A stretch of 26,895 nucleotides of DNA, taken from JBBQIY01 sp964618405. GTDB lineage: Bacteria > Verrucomicrobiota > Kiritimatiellia > RFP12 > UBA3636. Numbering within the stretch: the stretch's first letter is position 1; each line of letters starts with the position of its first letter. Under the pieces are notes generated by a model. That model searched no databases. It saw only the letters and a list, made by a program, of their open reading frames with translations, and was not told where the DNA came from. The translations under genes were made by a program, and so were the position numbers. The stretch spans positions 1 to 26,895 of the forward strand of contig CAZUAY010000010.1 in the NCBI GenBank assembly GCA_964618405.1, written 5' to 3'. Shown here piece by piece: positions 1-8,534 of the stretch.

Positions 1-7
1 CGCGACT

Positions 8-54
8 GTAATCGGGCAGTCAACGGGGGGGACCCCCCGTCACTGACCGATTAC
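8..54. repeat. Long imperfect hairpin upstream of first gene
   Basis: An inverted repeat has outer arms GTAATCGG (8-15) and CCGATTAC (47-54) and a GC-rich inner stem ACGGGGGG (23-30) / CCCCCCGT (33-40) with a 2-nt GA apex. Between them, CAGT pairs with ACTG. The stem is interrupted only by a few mismatches or bulges. No T-run follows, so it is not a classical intrinsic terminator read rightward. It could be a terminator of an upstream gene outside the window, or an extruding or regulatory element ahead of the promoter at 75-102. Confidence 0.6.
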
Positions 55-74
55 GATCAGGTTTAATTTCCCCA

Positions 75-102
75 TTGACAGTTTCGACCGTATGAATATA
101 GA
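75..102 (+). promoter_or_regulatory. Sigma70-type promoter for the oxidoreductase gene
   Basis: A perfect -35 box TTGACA (75-80) is followed after 16 nt by TATAGA (97-102). Transcription would start near 109, leaving a short leader with an AAGGA ribosome-binding site (121-125) about 10 nt before the ATG at 136. Prediction from consensus only. Confidence 0.6.
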
Positions 103-135
103 CTCTTCCTGAGATTTTGAAAGGAAAAAATTGAT

Positions 136-1338
136 ATGAAGACCCTTAAGATTGGCGTTCTCGGAGCGGGAGGCTTTGCACGCGCTTTTATTCCGCTGTT
201 TCAGGCTCATCCCCTCGTCTCGGAGGTTTATCTAGCCGAGACCCTGCCCGAGCGTCTATCGCAAGCTAAAGATTTATTTCGAATTAAAAACACTTACAGC
301 ACTCTGGAGGCGCTTCTAAAAAGCGATGTGGATGCCGTTGCGGTGTTTACGCAACGCTGGATGCACGCACCGCAGGCCATTGCTGCGTTGCGCGCTGGCA
401 AACATGTCTATAGTGCTGTACCGGCGGCAATATCCATCGAAGAACTTGAGCAACTGATACAAGCCGTCGAGGAGACGGGGCTCACGTATATGATGGGAGA
501 AACGAGTTACTACCAGCCCGCGACCCTTTACTGTCGTAAACGATTCGCTGCGGGTGAGATGGGACGATTTGTCTACGCCGAGGGCGAATATAACCATGAC
601 ATGGAGCACGGATTTTACGGGCCTTATCAGGGGAGCAATGGCTCGGAATGGAAGCAATACGCAAGTTTCCCCCCGATGTACTACCCGACCCATTCCTGTG
701 GCATGGTTCTGGGAGTTACGGGTGCTAGGATGACGAGTGTGTCGTGTCTCGGGTATGTCGATGATCATGAAGACGGCATCTTCAACAAAGAACTGAGTTA
801 CTGGAGAAACAACTTCAGCAACGAAACTGCTTTGTATCGAACGTCGGACGGCGGGATGGTGCGCATCAACGAGTTCCGACGCGTGGGTTTGACGAGTCCG
901 GTAACGGGTAGCGTGCGGTGCAGAATTTACGGAACCAAAGCTTGTTATGAGGAGCAAGCCAATGCGCGCGCATGGATTACCCACGATGGACAAGTCGAGG
1001 ACCTTATCGAGCAACTCAAGTGCATCCCAAACTATAAGCCGGCTGCCTCGGGCGACATCCAGATGGAAGGGGTGCAAGCGGACTTCTTTAGTAGCTTGTC
1101 GGCCGTTCATGATCGTGAACGCTTGCCCAAGGAATTCGCATCGCTAGGCAACGGTCATTTTGGATCCCATCAGTTTTTGGTGGATGACTTTCTAAAGGCC
1201 TGTACATCAGGAACCTTGCCTCCCGTCAACGTCTGGACGGCCGCCAAGTATTGTGCGCCAGGCATTATCGCCCATGCGTCCGCACAGCAAGAAGGCGCGC
1301 AACTCGCAATACCCGATCTTGGGGCGCCGCCTGCTTAG
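136..1338 (+). CDS. Gfo/Idh/MocA-family oxidoreductase, SAVP variant
   Basis: The 400-aa product is probably a cytoplasmic NAD(P)-dependent sugar or polyol dehydrogenase-like enzyme. Residues 5-25 form the first Rossmann strand and glycine loop (IGVLGAGGFARAF), followed by an acidic residue after the second strand, which favours NAD(P) binding. The usual EKP motif after GKHV is replaced by SAVP (residues 93-96), so the lysine normally involved in catalysis or cofactor binding is Val95. The C-terminal two thirds (from about residue 120) has the usual alpha/beta substrate domain, including YNHDMEHG and a YPTHSCGM segment. Start chosen for the AAGGA site upstream. The gene is followed after 150 nt by a glycoside-hydrolase-like gene on the same strand, suggesting sugar metabolism. 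The exact substrate cannot be told from sequence, and the loss of EKP leaves the reaction open. Confidence 0.85.
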   Translation: MKTLKIGVLGAGGFARAFIPLFQAHPLVSEVYLAETLPERLSQAKDLFRIKNTYSTLEALLKSDVDAVAVFTQRWMHAPQAIAALRAGKHVYSAVPAAISIEELEQLIQAVEETGLTYMMGETSYYQPATLYCRKRFAAGEMGRFVYAEGEYNHDMEHGFYGPYQGSNGSEWKQYASFPPMYYPTHSCGMVLGVTGARMTSVSCLGYVDDHEDGIFNKELSYWRNNFSNETALYRTSDGGMVRINEFRRVGLTSPVTGSVRCRIYGTKACYEEQANARAWITHDGQVEDLIEQLKCIPNYKPAASGDIQMEGVQADFFSSLSAVHDRERLPKEFASLGNGHFGSHQFLVDDFLKACTSGTLPPVNVWTAAKYCAPGIIAHASAQQEGAQLAIPDLGAPPA

Positions 1339-1488
1339 CTTGACCCCATCCGAAAAGGGTTTAAACTATGGAAGAGATGGAATATTCAATAGCCAACAAG
1401 GACTGTCCAAAGTCCAAATGAAAGATCGCTACCGGAAAGAATTAGCCCAGTTCGCTGACGCTTTTTAGGAAATACAGTAACCCTACCC

Positions 1489-3609
1489 ATGAAAAAATTG
1501 TACGATTTTCGCAACGGAGCATTACCGGTACATCAACCCGACCGCCTGAAACCGGAACAGGCTCACGTCTTTACGGGTACACGGGTCACGGAACAATGGT
1601 GCATCCTCCGTCCCAAGCAGGCGGGGGCTGTGCTCCACCGAGCAGCCGAGGATCTGCGCGACTACTTCTCGGTTTCGATGGGCTTAGAAATTCCTGTCGT
1701 GACAGACGACAGCCCTTATCAGCACGCGATCCAGCTTGCTGTCGATCCCCAGTTGCCTCCGCGAACATTTGAAATCCGCACAGAGGCGGGGATCCATATT
1801 GCTGGGGTGGACGAACGCGCTACCGCCCAGGGATGTTATTTTCTGGAAGACGAAATGAATCTAAACGGCGTTCCCGGGCTCGAACCAGGAACGAGTCGGC
1901 GAATCGCCCGCTTCTCCCCACGCATTATCCATTCTGGATTTGGGATCAACATGTATCCCGATGAGCGCTTAGCTGCCATCGCTCACATGGGCATGGATGC
2001 CATTATGTTGGATTTACGCTACGTGATGGATAATCCCGACGCCTGCACCCTCGCCAATGGCGTGATTCGCCGCGCCGCGACTTTCGGAATCGACACCTAT
2101 TGTCTATCATTTTTCAAAAATGAACTTCATCCTTCTGAACCGGATGCCCACGCTTACTACGCTTCTCGACAGGGGCGCTTGTTCGAATATTGTCCTGGGC
2201 TAAAAGGAATCATTTTTGTTGGCGAGGCGTGTGAGTTTCCCTCTCACGATGTGCGCACCACAGGTCGTGATTGGAAGTCATCGCTTGGCGATAAAAAACC
2301 AAGCCCGGGCTGGTTTCCTTGCGATGATTATCCGGAGTTTGTGAGGCTGTTGCGCGATGTTGTGCGCGCGAGCAAGCCAGACGCAGATGTCGTTTTCTGG
2401 TCCTATAACTGGGGCTACCTCGACGCTGATATTCGACTTAAGCTGATCGAGCGGCTACCGACAGACATCACCGTGATGGCCACCTTTGAGATGTTCGAAA
2501 CCTTCGAGGTCGCACCAGGCGTTATGGAAATCTGCACCGATTACACACTCTGGTTTACCGGCCCCGGCACGTACTTCGCCACGGAATCGGCTGCGGCCAA
2601 GCGGCGTGGCGTGCGGATGTATGCTCAGGCGAACACAGGCGGCAATACGTGGGACATAGGTGCCGTGCCCTATCTGCCAGCACCCCAGGCCTGGATGAAA
2701 CGTTTTTTGGCCGTCAATCGCGCGCAAGAAGAGTTGCGTCTTGATGGAATTATGGAATCGTGGAGCTACGGATTTTGGCCGTCCATGATACCCGAACTCG
2801 GTAAAGTGGCGTTTTTAGAGCCGATGCCCGATCTCAACGAGCGGCTAGCCCGTATTTTGGCGCGAGATTTTGGCGCGGCTCATGTTGAGGACGTACTGGC
2901 GGCACTCCAGTGCTTAAGCGAAGGCATGAGTCACTGTATTCCGACGAATCAGGATCAATATGGGCCTTGCCGTATTGGCCCTGCTTACCCCCTCTTTTTC
3001 GAGCGGAGCGAGCTGCTGCCGATCGATTCCCGTTCCATGCGTAATCCAAACGAGACCTGCAATCCCATTTATCGCTATAGCCCCGATCAAGCAGAAAAAC
3101 TGCGATGGGAGACGGCTGAATACACGCGCATGATGGAGCTTTTCAAAGAAGGTTGCGATGCGCTCGAAGGCGTGGGAAAGAAACTGACAGGTCGCCCGTT
3201 CGAGGCGCTTGAAAGCCTGCTAGGCGTTGCCCGGTTTATCGAAAACACAGCACGCACAACCGTCCATGTTAAGCGGTGGCATGCGCTCAAGTGGCGTCTG
3301 GGCATTTGTATCAACACGAAGCCTCCCTGGGTGGGCGGTCGAAAGAACATGGTAGATGCGGGTCCTCTGGCGCCTCCAGTAGCTTCTCCGGTGTCTGAAC
3401 ATCCTGCTATTTTGCGAGAACTCATCGACATTGCCGAAGCGGAGATTCGCAACGCTGAAGCGACGGTAGCGTTAGTTGAAGCAAATTCGCGGCTGGGGTA
3501 TACGCAAGAGCTTGATTATTGCACTTCGCCTGAGCAATTACGGTGGAAAATTGCGGTGACCCGCCGAGCGGTGGTCGAGGAGCTTCTCCCGCGCTTGGGC
3601 GCGATTTAA
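1489..3609 (+). CDS. Glycoside-hydrolase-like protein (GH20/GH67-type architecture)
   Basis: The product is 706 aa. Residues about 45-125 resemble the small alpha/beta domain that precedes the barrel in GH20 and GH67 enzymes (AAEDLRDYFS, then GIHIAGVDERATAQGCYFLEDEM). Residues about 145-460 look like a TIM barrel: an MGMDAIMLDLRY strand, a FVGEACEFPSHD loop and a VVFWSYNWGY strand. The C-terminal 240 residues are mostly helical. No signal peptide is visible, so it would act inside the cell or be exported by another route. An SD-like TAGGA lies unusually far (about 19 nt) upstream of the ATG, so the start is less certain. Position directly after the oxidoreductase suggests a shared role in glycan or amino-sugar use. 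Which GH family it belongs to, and whether it is catalytic, I cannot decide; the acidic pair in GEACEF is a candidate. Confidence 0.65.
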   Translation: MKKLYDFRNGALPVHQPDRLKPEQAHVFTGTRVTEQWCILRPKQAGAVLHRAAEDLRDYFSVSMGLEIPVVTDDSPYQHAIQLAVDPQLPPRTFEIRTEAGIHIAGVDERATAQGCYFLEDEMNLNGVPGLEPGTSRRIARFSPRIIHSGFGINMYPDERLAAIAHMGMDAIMLDLRYVMDNPDACTLANGVIRRAATFGIDTYCLSFFKNELHPSEPDAHAYYASRQGRLFEYCPGLKGIIFVGEACEFPSHDVRTTGRDWKSSLGDKKPSPGWFPCDDYPEFVRLLRDVVRASKPDADVVFWSYNWGYLDADIRLKLIERLPTDITVMATFEMFETFEVAPGVMEICTDYTLWFTGPGTYFATESAAAKRRGVRMYAQANTGGNTWDIGAVPYLPAPQAWMKRFLAVNRAQEELRLDGIMESWSYGFWPSMIPELGKVAFLEPMPDLNERLARILARDFGAAHVEDVLAALQCLSEGMSHCIPTNQDQYGPCRIGPAYPLFFERSELLPIDSRSMRNPNETCNPIYRYSPDQAEKLRWETAEYTRMMELFKEGCDALEGVGKKLTGRPFEALESLLGVARFIENTARTTVHVKRWHALKWRLGICINTKPPWVGGRKNMVDAGPLAPPVASPVSEHPAILRELIDIAEAEIRNAEATVALVEANSRLGYTQELDYCTSPEQLRWKIAVTRRAVVEELLPRLGAI

Positions 3610-3621
3610 TCAGCTTGAATT

Positions 3622-3646
3622 CGCACCACTCGAATCGAGGGGTGCG
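3622..3646. terminator. Hairpin between convergent genes
   Basis: Arms CGCACCACTCGA (3622-3633) and TCGAGGGGTGCG (3635-3646) are complementary except for one mismatch. They lie in the 53-nt gap between the convergent glycoside-hydrolase-like gene (+) and prmA (-). The position fits a shared bidirectional terminator, but no T-run is present on either side. Confidence 0.45.
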
Positions 3647-3662
3647 TCCCGCTTGTCACCCG

Positions 3663-4571
3663 CTAAACGGGGTTGCGTGTGAAGAGGCCGGAGCGCCATT
3701 CGCCATCGAGGATCGAATTGCGTTCGATGAAATCTTGTGCGGCGTAGGCGGCTTTTACAGCAGCGTATTGATTGTCGAGAATGCCAGAAAGCACAAGGGC
3801 GTGGCCTGGGTGTGCGCTTACGGCGTCGCAAATGGATGCCGCCGCTTGGAGCAGGATAGGCGCGAGGATGTTGGCTACCAAGATGTCGGCCGGCGGCAAT
3901 ACGGGGGCAAGCGCGTCGCCTTCGTGGAAGGGGATTTCGAGACCATTCGTAGCAGCATTTTCAACTGCGGTTTTCACAGCGGAGGGATCGTAGTCGTAGC
4001 CCGAAACGTTGTTAAAGCCGAGTTTACGGGCGGCGATAGCGAGGATGCCCGAGCCACAGCCCATGTCGATGACGGAGCGTTCGAGCGAGCCTTCGTCGGC
4101 AAGTTGCTGAAGAAACTTGATGCAAGATTGCGTGGTCTGATGGATGCCCGTTCCGAAGCTCATGCCCGGTTCGATGTCGATCACGATTTCATCTTCGGCG
4201 CGAGAATAGGTTTCCCAGATGGGGCGCACGGTGATGCGGTTCGTGATGTGGAGCACGTGGAAGAAGCGCTTCCAAGATTCAGTCCAGTCCTCTTTGGCCA
4301 GTGGCTCGATACGTGCTGCGTGCGGGATGCCGTCGACGGACTCTGCAATCTCCGCCATCTCGCGAGCGGCGGCTTCCACTTCCTTGAGGGAAATGCCAAA
4401 TGCTTCAATCCAGGCTTCGCCCGTTTCGACATCCTCCCAAGAGCCGGGCGGATCGTCCATGATGTACAGGGCGTCGAGCAGCGCGTCGAGATGGGCGGGG
4501 GAGACGGACATTCTTGCGCGGTACACTTGCCTCTCGGCGTGGAGGCCATTATTGGGGACATCACAACTCAT
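3663..4571 (-). CDS. prmA: Ribosomal protein L11 methyltransferase PrmA
   Basis: The 302-aa protein is an S-adenosylmethionine-dependent enzyme that methylates ribosomal protein L11. The N-terminal substrate-recognition domain covers about residues 12-110. The class I methyltransferase domain follows: FGTGIHQTTQS (139-149, the PrmA signature with His and two Thr), motif I DMGCGSGILAIAA (169-181), an acidic YDYD (192-195) after strand two, and VANILAP (232-238) as the catalytic-loop motif. I chose the ATG at 4571 because it overlaps the end of the transporter gene by 11 nt (coupled translation) and gives the family's normal length. An ATG ten codons upstream would extend into the transporter gene, and Met21 is a possible later start. 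It is the last gene of a three-gene operon. Confidence 0.9.
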   Translation of the reverse strand: MSCDVPNNGLHAERQVYRARMSVSPAHLDALLDALYIMDDPPGSWEDVETGEAWIEAFGISLKEVEAAAREMAEIAESVDGIPHAARIEPLAKEDWTESWKRFFHVLHITNRITVRPIWETYSRAEDEIVIDIEPGMSFGTGIHQTTQSCIKFLQQLADEGSLERSVIDMGCGSGILAIAARKLGFNNVSGYDYDPSAVKTAVENAATNGLEIPFHEGDALAPVLPPADILVANILAPILLQAAASICDAVSAHPGHALVLSGILDNQYAAVKAAYAAQDFIERNSILDGEWRSGLFTRNPV

Positions 4572-5229
4572 GCGTATCCTTTTTCCTGTCGAGTTCATCA
4601 AACCGGTCGAATCGATTCGGAATGAGGTAAATGAGCGGTATGCCGATCACGCCGATGATGGCTTTAACGGTCAGGTTGATAACGAAGATTTGCCAGACAA
4701 CCCCCCATGGCAGGGCCCAGGCGAATGCGCCGATGGAGAAGATGAGGTTGTCGATGGGAATGGAGACGCAGTTACTGAGCAGCACACGGGCCCATTGGTA
4801 GTTTGGCGTTTTGGATCGGAACCAGTGGTAGACTTCGGTGTCGGCGAGTTCACTGAAAACCTCTGCGATGATGGAGGCGATGACGATGCGCCAGACGGGT
4901 CCGAGAATGGCTTTAAATTCGGCATTGAGAGCCCACGATGTGTCGGGGGCTACTCGGGTGCAGAACCACAGGTAAGCGGCCATGAAGAGGTTGACGGCGG
5001 CCGTCGTGATGACGAGGGTTCGGACGCCCTTCTTGCCGATCATCTTGTGGGCGAGGTCGCGCAGTGTGAAGGTGAACGGGTAGATAAAAGTCCCCATGTC
5101 AACGGCATAGTTCATGACGACGCCGATCTTCAGGCTCGCGATGTCCGAAAGCATCTGGCATCCCGCATAGGAGGCCACAACGAAAACGGCGAGCGAAGAG
5201 AAGGTGCGAACAGAGTGTTTCTGTGTCAT
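4561..5229 (-). CDS. yhhQ: Queuosine precursor transporter, YhhQ/VUT family
   Basis: The 222-aa integral membrane protein has about six hydrophobic segments (roughly residues 10-25, 35-55, 70-90, 105-125, 150-170, 180-205). It contains the family hallmarks IIAEVFSELADTEVYHWF (about residues 118-135) and a VSIPIDNLIFSIGAFA segment. Family members import 7-deazaguanine precursors (preQ0/preQ1) for queuosine tRNA modification. The ATG at 5229 overlaps the preceding gene's stop as ATGA, and its own stop overlaps prmA by 11 nt, so the three genes are probably translated from one message. Neighbour prmA also concerns the translation apparatus, which is consistent. No queuosine biosynthesis gene is in the window. 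Confidence 0.85.
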   Translation of the reverse strand: MTQKHSVRTFSSLAVFVVASYAGCQMLSDIASLKIGVVMNYAVDMGTFIYPFTFTLRDLAHKMIGKKGVRTLVITTAAVNLFMAAYLWFCTRVAPDTSWALNAEFKAILGPVWRIVIASIIAEVFSELADTEVYHWFRSKTPNYQWARVLLSNCVSIPIDNLIFSIGAFAWALPWGVVWQIFVINLTVKAIIGVIGIPLIYLIPNRFDRFDELDRKKDTHEL

Positions 5230-7349
5230 GCTTGTTTTTTTTCCTCGGCGTCGGCTAAGGCGTTGAATTCGTCTTTAAAAAGCGTTGCTAATTCGTCGAG
5301 ACGTAGCTTCTGTTGTTCCAACGACCAGAGGGCGAACTTCCATCTTTCCGAGAATTTGTAGTCGCCGAATATTCGAGGCTCATAGCTATCGAACTGTTCG
5401 CGTCGATTTGTGTAGTTCCAGCAGATTTCACGCGTATGGGCGGCAAATCCGTTATAGAACGCATCGGCGATGTCCCATTTGGAGATGACCGTATGCTTCT
5501 TGGCGTAATGAAAGACTGTGTTGGCGAATTTCTTCATATAGTATTCGAAGAGTCTGCCGAGATTCTCCTGCGTGTGCGATCGATCAAGCCAGCCCATCGT
5601 GCCGCGTACCGAACAGAGCCAGACGCGTAGCGGCATTTCTTTGCCGTAGCGGATGTCGTATCCGAATTCGATAATCTCTTTGCCTTCAGCGAAACGGATG
5701 GAACCATCTGGTGTGAATTTTTTCAGAATCAAATTTTCGGCGGCGGCCGAGCCCATCAGCATGATCAGCACACGGACGATATCGGCGGATTCGTGGCTGG
5801 TATCGTACTTGCCTGTGCGTTGATCTCGGTTGTAGAAGCAGAAGTCTGGGAGGCTGTTGAAGGGCTCTCCGGGGTAGCGCGCGCGGGTGAAATAGTGGAC
5901 GTCGCCCAAGCAACCATCATTGCGCGCGAGAAGCGAATGTTTATCAAAAGAAATGCCAAGCGTGCGGAAGGCTTGGGTTCGAGCCAATGTGTAGGCACCA
6001 TACCCCGTGCTCTTTTGGGCGAGACGTTTTTCGATGAGCCGAACGACGAGGGGGTCCCACATGGTTTTGTAAACGATTTCGCGCGTCTTGCCTTCGCCGA
6101 GGCGCACATGTTCTGTTACGGAGCGAATTTCATAGACGTTGACATATTCAATCCGATCCCCGTGGGATATTCCCTGTTCCAACGAGTCGAGAATGGCGAT
6201 TGTTCTGGCGCCCACGCCTTCGTGGAGGAAGCGGTTCCCGAGCATGTAGGTTGCGCCGGGTAGTGCGGTGCGTAAATCATCGAAGGCGCGCGACATCGTG
6301 TTGTGTTCGTCGAAGTAGACGGCACCCGTGATATTTCGGTAGAGGGTTTCCATGAACGCGGGAGTCGATTCATCGCCGAGGGCGGGGTAGGGAAGCGAGC
6401 TCTTGAACTTCTGCGCAATGGCGATGAACCGCTCTTCAACGTCTTTTTCCGAGAATGGGTTTCTCTGGGTATGTTTGTAGAGATCGAGGATTGCTGGCAC
6501 CAAGGTGCTCATGGCGAATCCAGGGGGAGCGCCGAAGAGTTCGATTTCGTGGTGTCGCTGGTATTTACCGAGAAGTAGGTTCGGTACTTTTGCCTCTGTG
6601 CCTTGTCCGGCGAGTTCGTTGAGACCCCTCAAAAACTCTTGTGGGTTTTCACTAATCAGCTTGCCCCATTCCATGAAGTTCGTGTAGGAGAGGAAGTGGA
6701 CACCTTTTACGTTGTGGTAGTAGCGGATGACAGAGTGCATGCGGCAGATGCTGCCGCGCAAGGCTGCGTCCATTTCTTCAAGCGTCCAAGCCAAGGGCTT
6801 GATTCGCCATTCCTGGCCGCGTCTGCTGTAATATTCAAGCGTTTCATTCACGCGGTCAGTCAGCACAATTCGGCGCATGGGGCAGCCGAGAGCCTGAAGC
6901 CAATCATCCATTTCTACGACGTTGGGCGTCGAGACTTCGCGTTGGGAGATTTCGAAGGTCTCGCCAACGAAGTTACAGCAAACCATCCGTTTTCGCAGGA
7001 TGTCTCCTTGATTCGCTTCTGGTACGGCGGGAATATTCCAGAATTGACCGGCGAGGATGGGTAGGGTTGTGACAGCATGGTTGCCCGAACTGACGGTCAT
7101 GATGTTCCCGAAGATGCGGCGTGCCCGCTTGTCGGGGTTGACAGACAGGGCGGACTTGGGCACGAGAACGACCGAGTCCTTGTTCTCGATATGATCCCAA
7201 ATTCCATCCTCGAAGATGAAGGTGTCATCGTACAAGTCAAAGCACGAGAAGACACGCTCTTTTCCCCAAGCGGTCAATTTGACATTCTCGGGCTTGCGCG
7301 TCGCTGAGCGGATGATGTTCTTTAAAAAGGATTTTAATTCTTTTGCCAT
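5226..7349 (-). CDS. Large orphan protein (707 aa), first gene of yhhQ-prmA operon
   Basis: I do not recognise this 707-aa protein. It is soluble-looking, has no signal peptide or membrane segment, and is rich in aromatic residues. I chose the ATG at 7349 (MAKELKSFLK), since the longer frame to 7508 would run through the promoter region of the divergent asd gene. Two weak resemblances are worth recording. Residues 58-135 (VVLVPKSALS, then TTLPILAGQFWNIPAV) recall the mobile domain of PEP-utilising enzymes, though the phospho-carrier histidine position is unclear. Residues 424-565 (VYK428, then GSAAAENLIL at 533-542 and IIEFGYD at 559-565) recall the Lys / catalytic loop / DFG layout of PI3/4-kinase-like folds, with Ser for the catalytic Asp and Glu for the DFG Asp. 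Neither is proof. The gene overlaps yhhQ by 4 nt. Confidence 0.85.
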   Translation of the reverse strand: MAKELKSFLKNIIRSATRKPENVKLTAWGKERVFSCFDLYDDTFIFEDGIWDHIENKDSVVLVPKSALSVNPDKRARRIFGNIMTVSSGNHAVTTLPILAGQFWNIPAVPEANQGDILRKRMVCCNFVGETFEISQREVSTPNVVEMDDWLQALGCPMRRIVLTDRVNETLEYYSRRGQEWRIKPLAWTLEEMDAALRGSICRMHSVIRYYHNVKGVHFLSYTNFMEWGKLISENPQEFLRGLNELAGQGTEAKVPNLLLGKYQRHHEIELFGAPPGFAMSTLVPAILDLYKHTQRNPFSEKDVEERFIAIAQKFKSSLPYPALGDESTPAFMETLYRNITGAVYFDEHNTMSRAFDDLRTALPGATYMLGNRFLHEGVGARTIAILDSLEQGISHGDRIEYVNVYEIRSVTEHVRLGEGKTREIVYKTMWDPLVVRLIEKRLAQKSTGYGAYTLARTQAFRTLGISFDKHSLLARNDGCLGDVHYFTRARYPGEPFNSLPDFCFYNRDQRTGKYDTSHESADIVRVLIMLMGSAAAENLILKKFTPDGSIRFAEGKEIIEFGYDIRYGKEMPLRVWLCSVRGTMGWLDRSHTQENLGRLFEYYMKKFANTVFHYAKKHTVISKWDIADAFYNGFAAHTREICWNYTNRREQFDSYEPRIFGDYKFSERWKFALWSLEQQKLRLDELATLFKDEFNALADAEEKKQA

Positions 7350-7429
7350 GATGCTTTTAGGGGAGATTTTCAGTTTAAATTGTACCAATAAATCCAGAGA
7401 AAGGGAAGAAAAACCGCTAAAATGCATCC

Positions 7430-7458
7430 TTGCCGAGTTTTCGGCAATTCGGTATACT
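7430..7458 (+). promoter_or_regulatory. Sigma70-type promoter for asd operon
   Basis: TTGCCG (7430-7435) and TATACT (7453-7458) are separated by exactly 17 nt in the 161-nt gap between the divergent orphan operon and asd. The leader then carries a perfect 6-bp inverted repeat, GCCCGA (7481-7486) / TCGGGC (7488-7493), about 17 nt before the GTG start. That repeat could be a small operator or a start-site hairpin. No promoter for the minus-strand operon was as clear. Confidence 0.6.
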
Positions 7459-7510
7459 CTGCGAAGTTCTATAAACAACAGCCCGAATCGGGCAGGGATG
7501 CAGGTCATAC

Positions 7511-8527
7511 GTGAAAAACAATCGTCAGTATTCAGTAGCCGTCGCAGGTGCCACCGGTGCCGTTGGCGTCGAAATGATCAAGGTGCTCGAAGCGCGCAAT
7601 TTTCCGATAAGCTCGTTGAAACTACTCGCTTCTTCTCGTTCAGCGGGAAAGCAGATGAAGTTTCGTGGTGAGGACATCACGATTGAGGAGCTCACCCACG
7701 ATTCTTTTAAAGGTGTCGATATTGCTCTCTTCAGCGCGGGTGGATCGGTTTCGAAAGAGTTTCGCCAGAGTGTCGTTGAATCCGGTGCGGTCATGATCGA
7801 TAATTCCAGCGCGTTCCGCATGGAGGCGGATGTTCCGCTTGTGGTGCCTGAAGTCAACCCCGAGGATGTCAAATGGCACAAGGGTGTAATCGCGAACCCG
7901 AATTGTTCAACGATCATCATGCTCGTAGCGGCAGCACCGTTGCACCGTGCGTTCGGCTTGAAGCGGCTTATTATTTCTACCTATCAGGCGACCAGTGGGG
8001 CGGGTGCCAAGGGCATGGATGAAATGATTCTGCAGACGCGGCAGGTTCTTGATGGTCAACCCATCGCGCCGAGCGTCTTTGCGCATCGTATTGCGTTTAA
8101 CATCATTCCTCATATCGATGTCTTCAATGACAATGGATACACAAAGGAAGAACTTAAGATGCTTTATGAGAGCCGGAAGATGCTGCACGATGACGCCCTG
8201 ATGGTCACCTGCACCTGCGTTCGCGTACCCGTGATGCGTGCACACTCGGAGTCGCTAAACATCGAGTTCGCTATCCCGGTTACCCCCGAAATGGTTCGCA
8301 ACGTTCTGGGAGAAGCAGCTGGCGTGGTGTTGGTCGACAATCCATCGGCTAAATCGTATCCGATGCCGTACGATGCGTCTGGGCAGGGTAACGTGCTAGT
8401 AGGACGTATCCGTCAAGACGTTTCGCGTCATGACGGCAAGGGTATTGACCTCTTTATTTCGGGCGACCAAGTGTTGAAGGGTGCTGCCCTCAATGCCGTG
8501 CAGATCGCCGAGCTTATCATTGGCTAA
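7511..8527 (+). CDS. asd: Aspartate-semialdehyde dehydrogenase
   Basis: The 338-aa cytoplasmic enzyme reduces beta-aspartyl phosphate to aspartate semialdehyde with NADPH, the branch step to lysine/diaminopimelate, threonine and methionine. It has the N-terminal nucleotide-binding loop VAGATGAVG (residues 11-19), the active-site region IANPNCSTI with nucleophile Cys132, and the substrate region TSGAGAKGMDEM. Length matches the family. The start is GTG at 7511, because the MKNNRQYSVAVAG N-terminus matches the usual beginning just before the Rossmann strand; the SD is weak. The next gene begins 7 nt after its stop, so asd heads a likely operon with the phosphopantetheinyl transferase and perhaps thiD. 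Confidence 0.95.
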   Translation: MKNNRQYSVAVAGATGAVGVEMIKVLEARNFPISSLKLLASSRSAGKQMKFRGEDITIEELTHDSFKGVDIALFSAGGSVSKEFRQSVVESGAVMIDNSSAFRMEADVPLVVPEVNPEDVKWHKGVIANPNCSTIIMLVAAAPLHRAFGLKRLIISTYQATSGAGAKGMDEMILQTRQVLDGQPIAPSVFAHRIAFNIIPHIDVFNDNGYTKEELKMLYESRKMLHDDALMVTCTCVRVPVMRAHSESLNIEFAIPVTPEMVRNVLGEAAGVVLVDNPSAKSYPMPYDASGQGNVLVGRIRQDVSRHDGKGIDLFISGDQVLKGAALNAVQIAELIIG

Positions 8528-8534
8528 ACGGAGC

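Noticed and set aside
316..1110. Minus-strand frame of 264 codons inside the oxidoreductase gene
   Set aside because: Antisense shadow of a clear gene; no domain and no ribosome-binding site.
1339..1488. Possible small gene between oxidoreductase and glycoside-hydrolase-like gene
   Set aside because: The frame at 1253-1468 mostly overlaps the upstream gene out of frame and has no start signal; I see nothing else in this gap.
3543..4625. Long plus-strand reading frame of 360 codons across prmA
   Set aside because: It is antisense to a clear prmA, has no recognisable domain and is low-complexity rich in Asp/Gly/Val as expected from the complement of a coding strand.
4219..5361. Plus-strand frame of 380 codons across prmA and yhhQ
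   Set aside because: Antisense to two well-supported overlapping genes, with no motif.
7350..7508. N-terminal extension of the 707-aa orphan up to 7508
   Set aside because: It would read through the asd promoter on the other strand and begins with a stretch unlike the rest of the protein; ATG 7349 is more natural.
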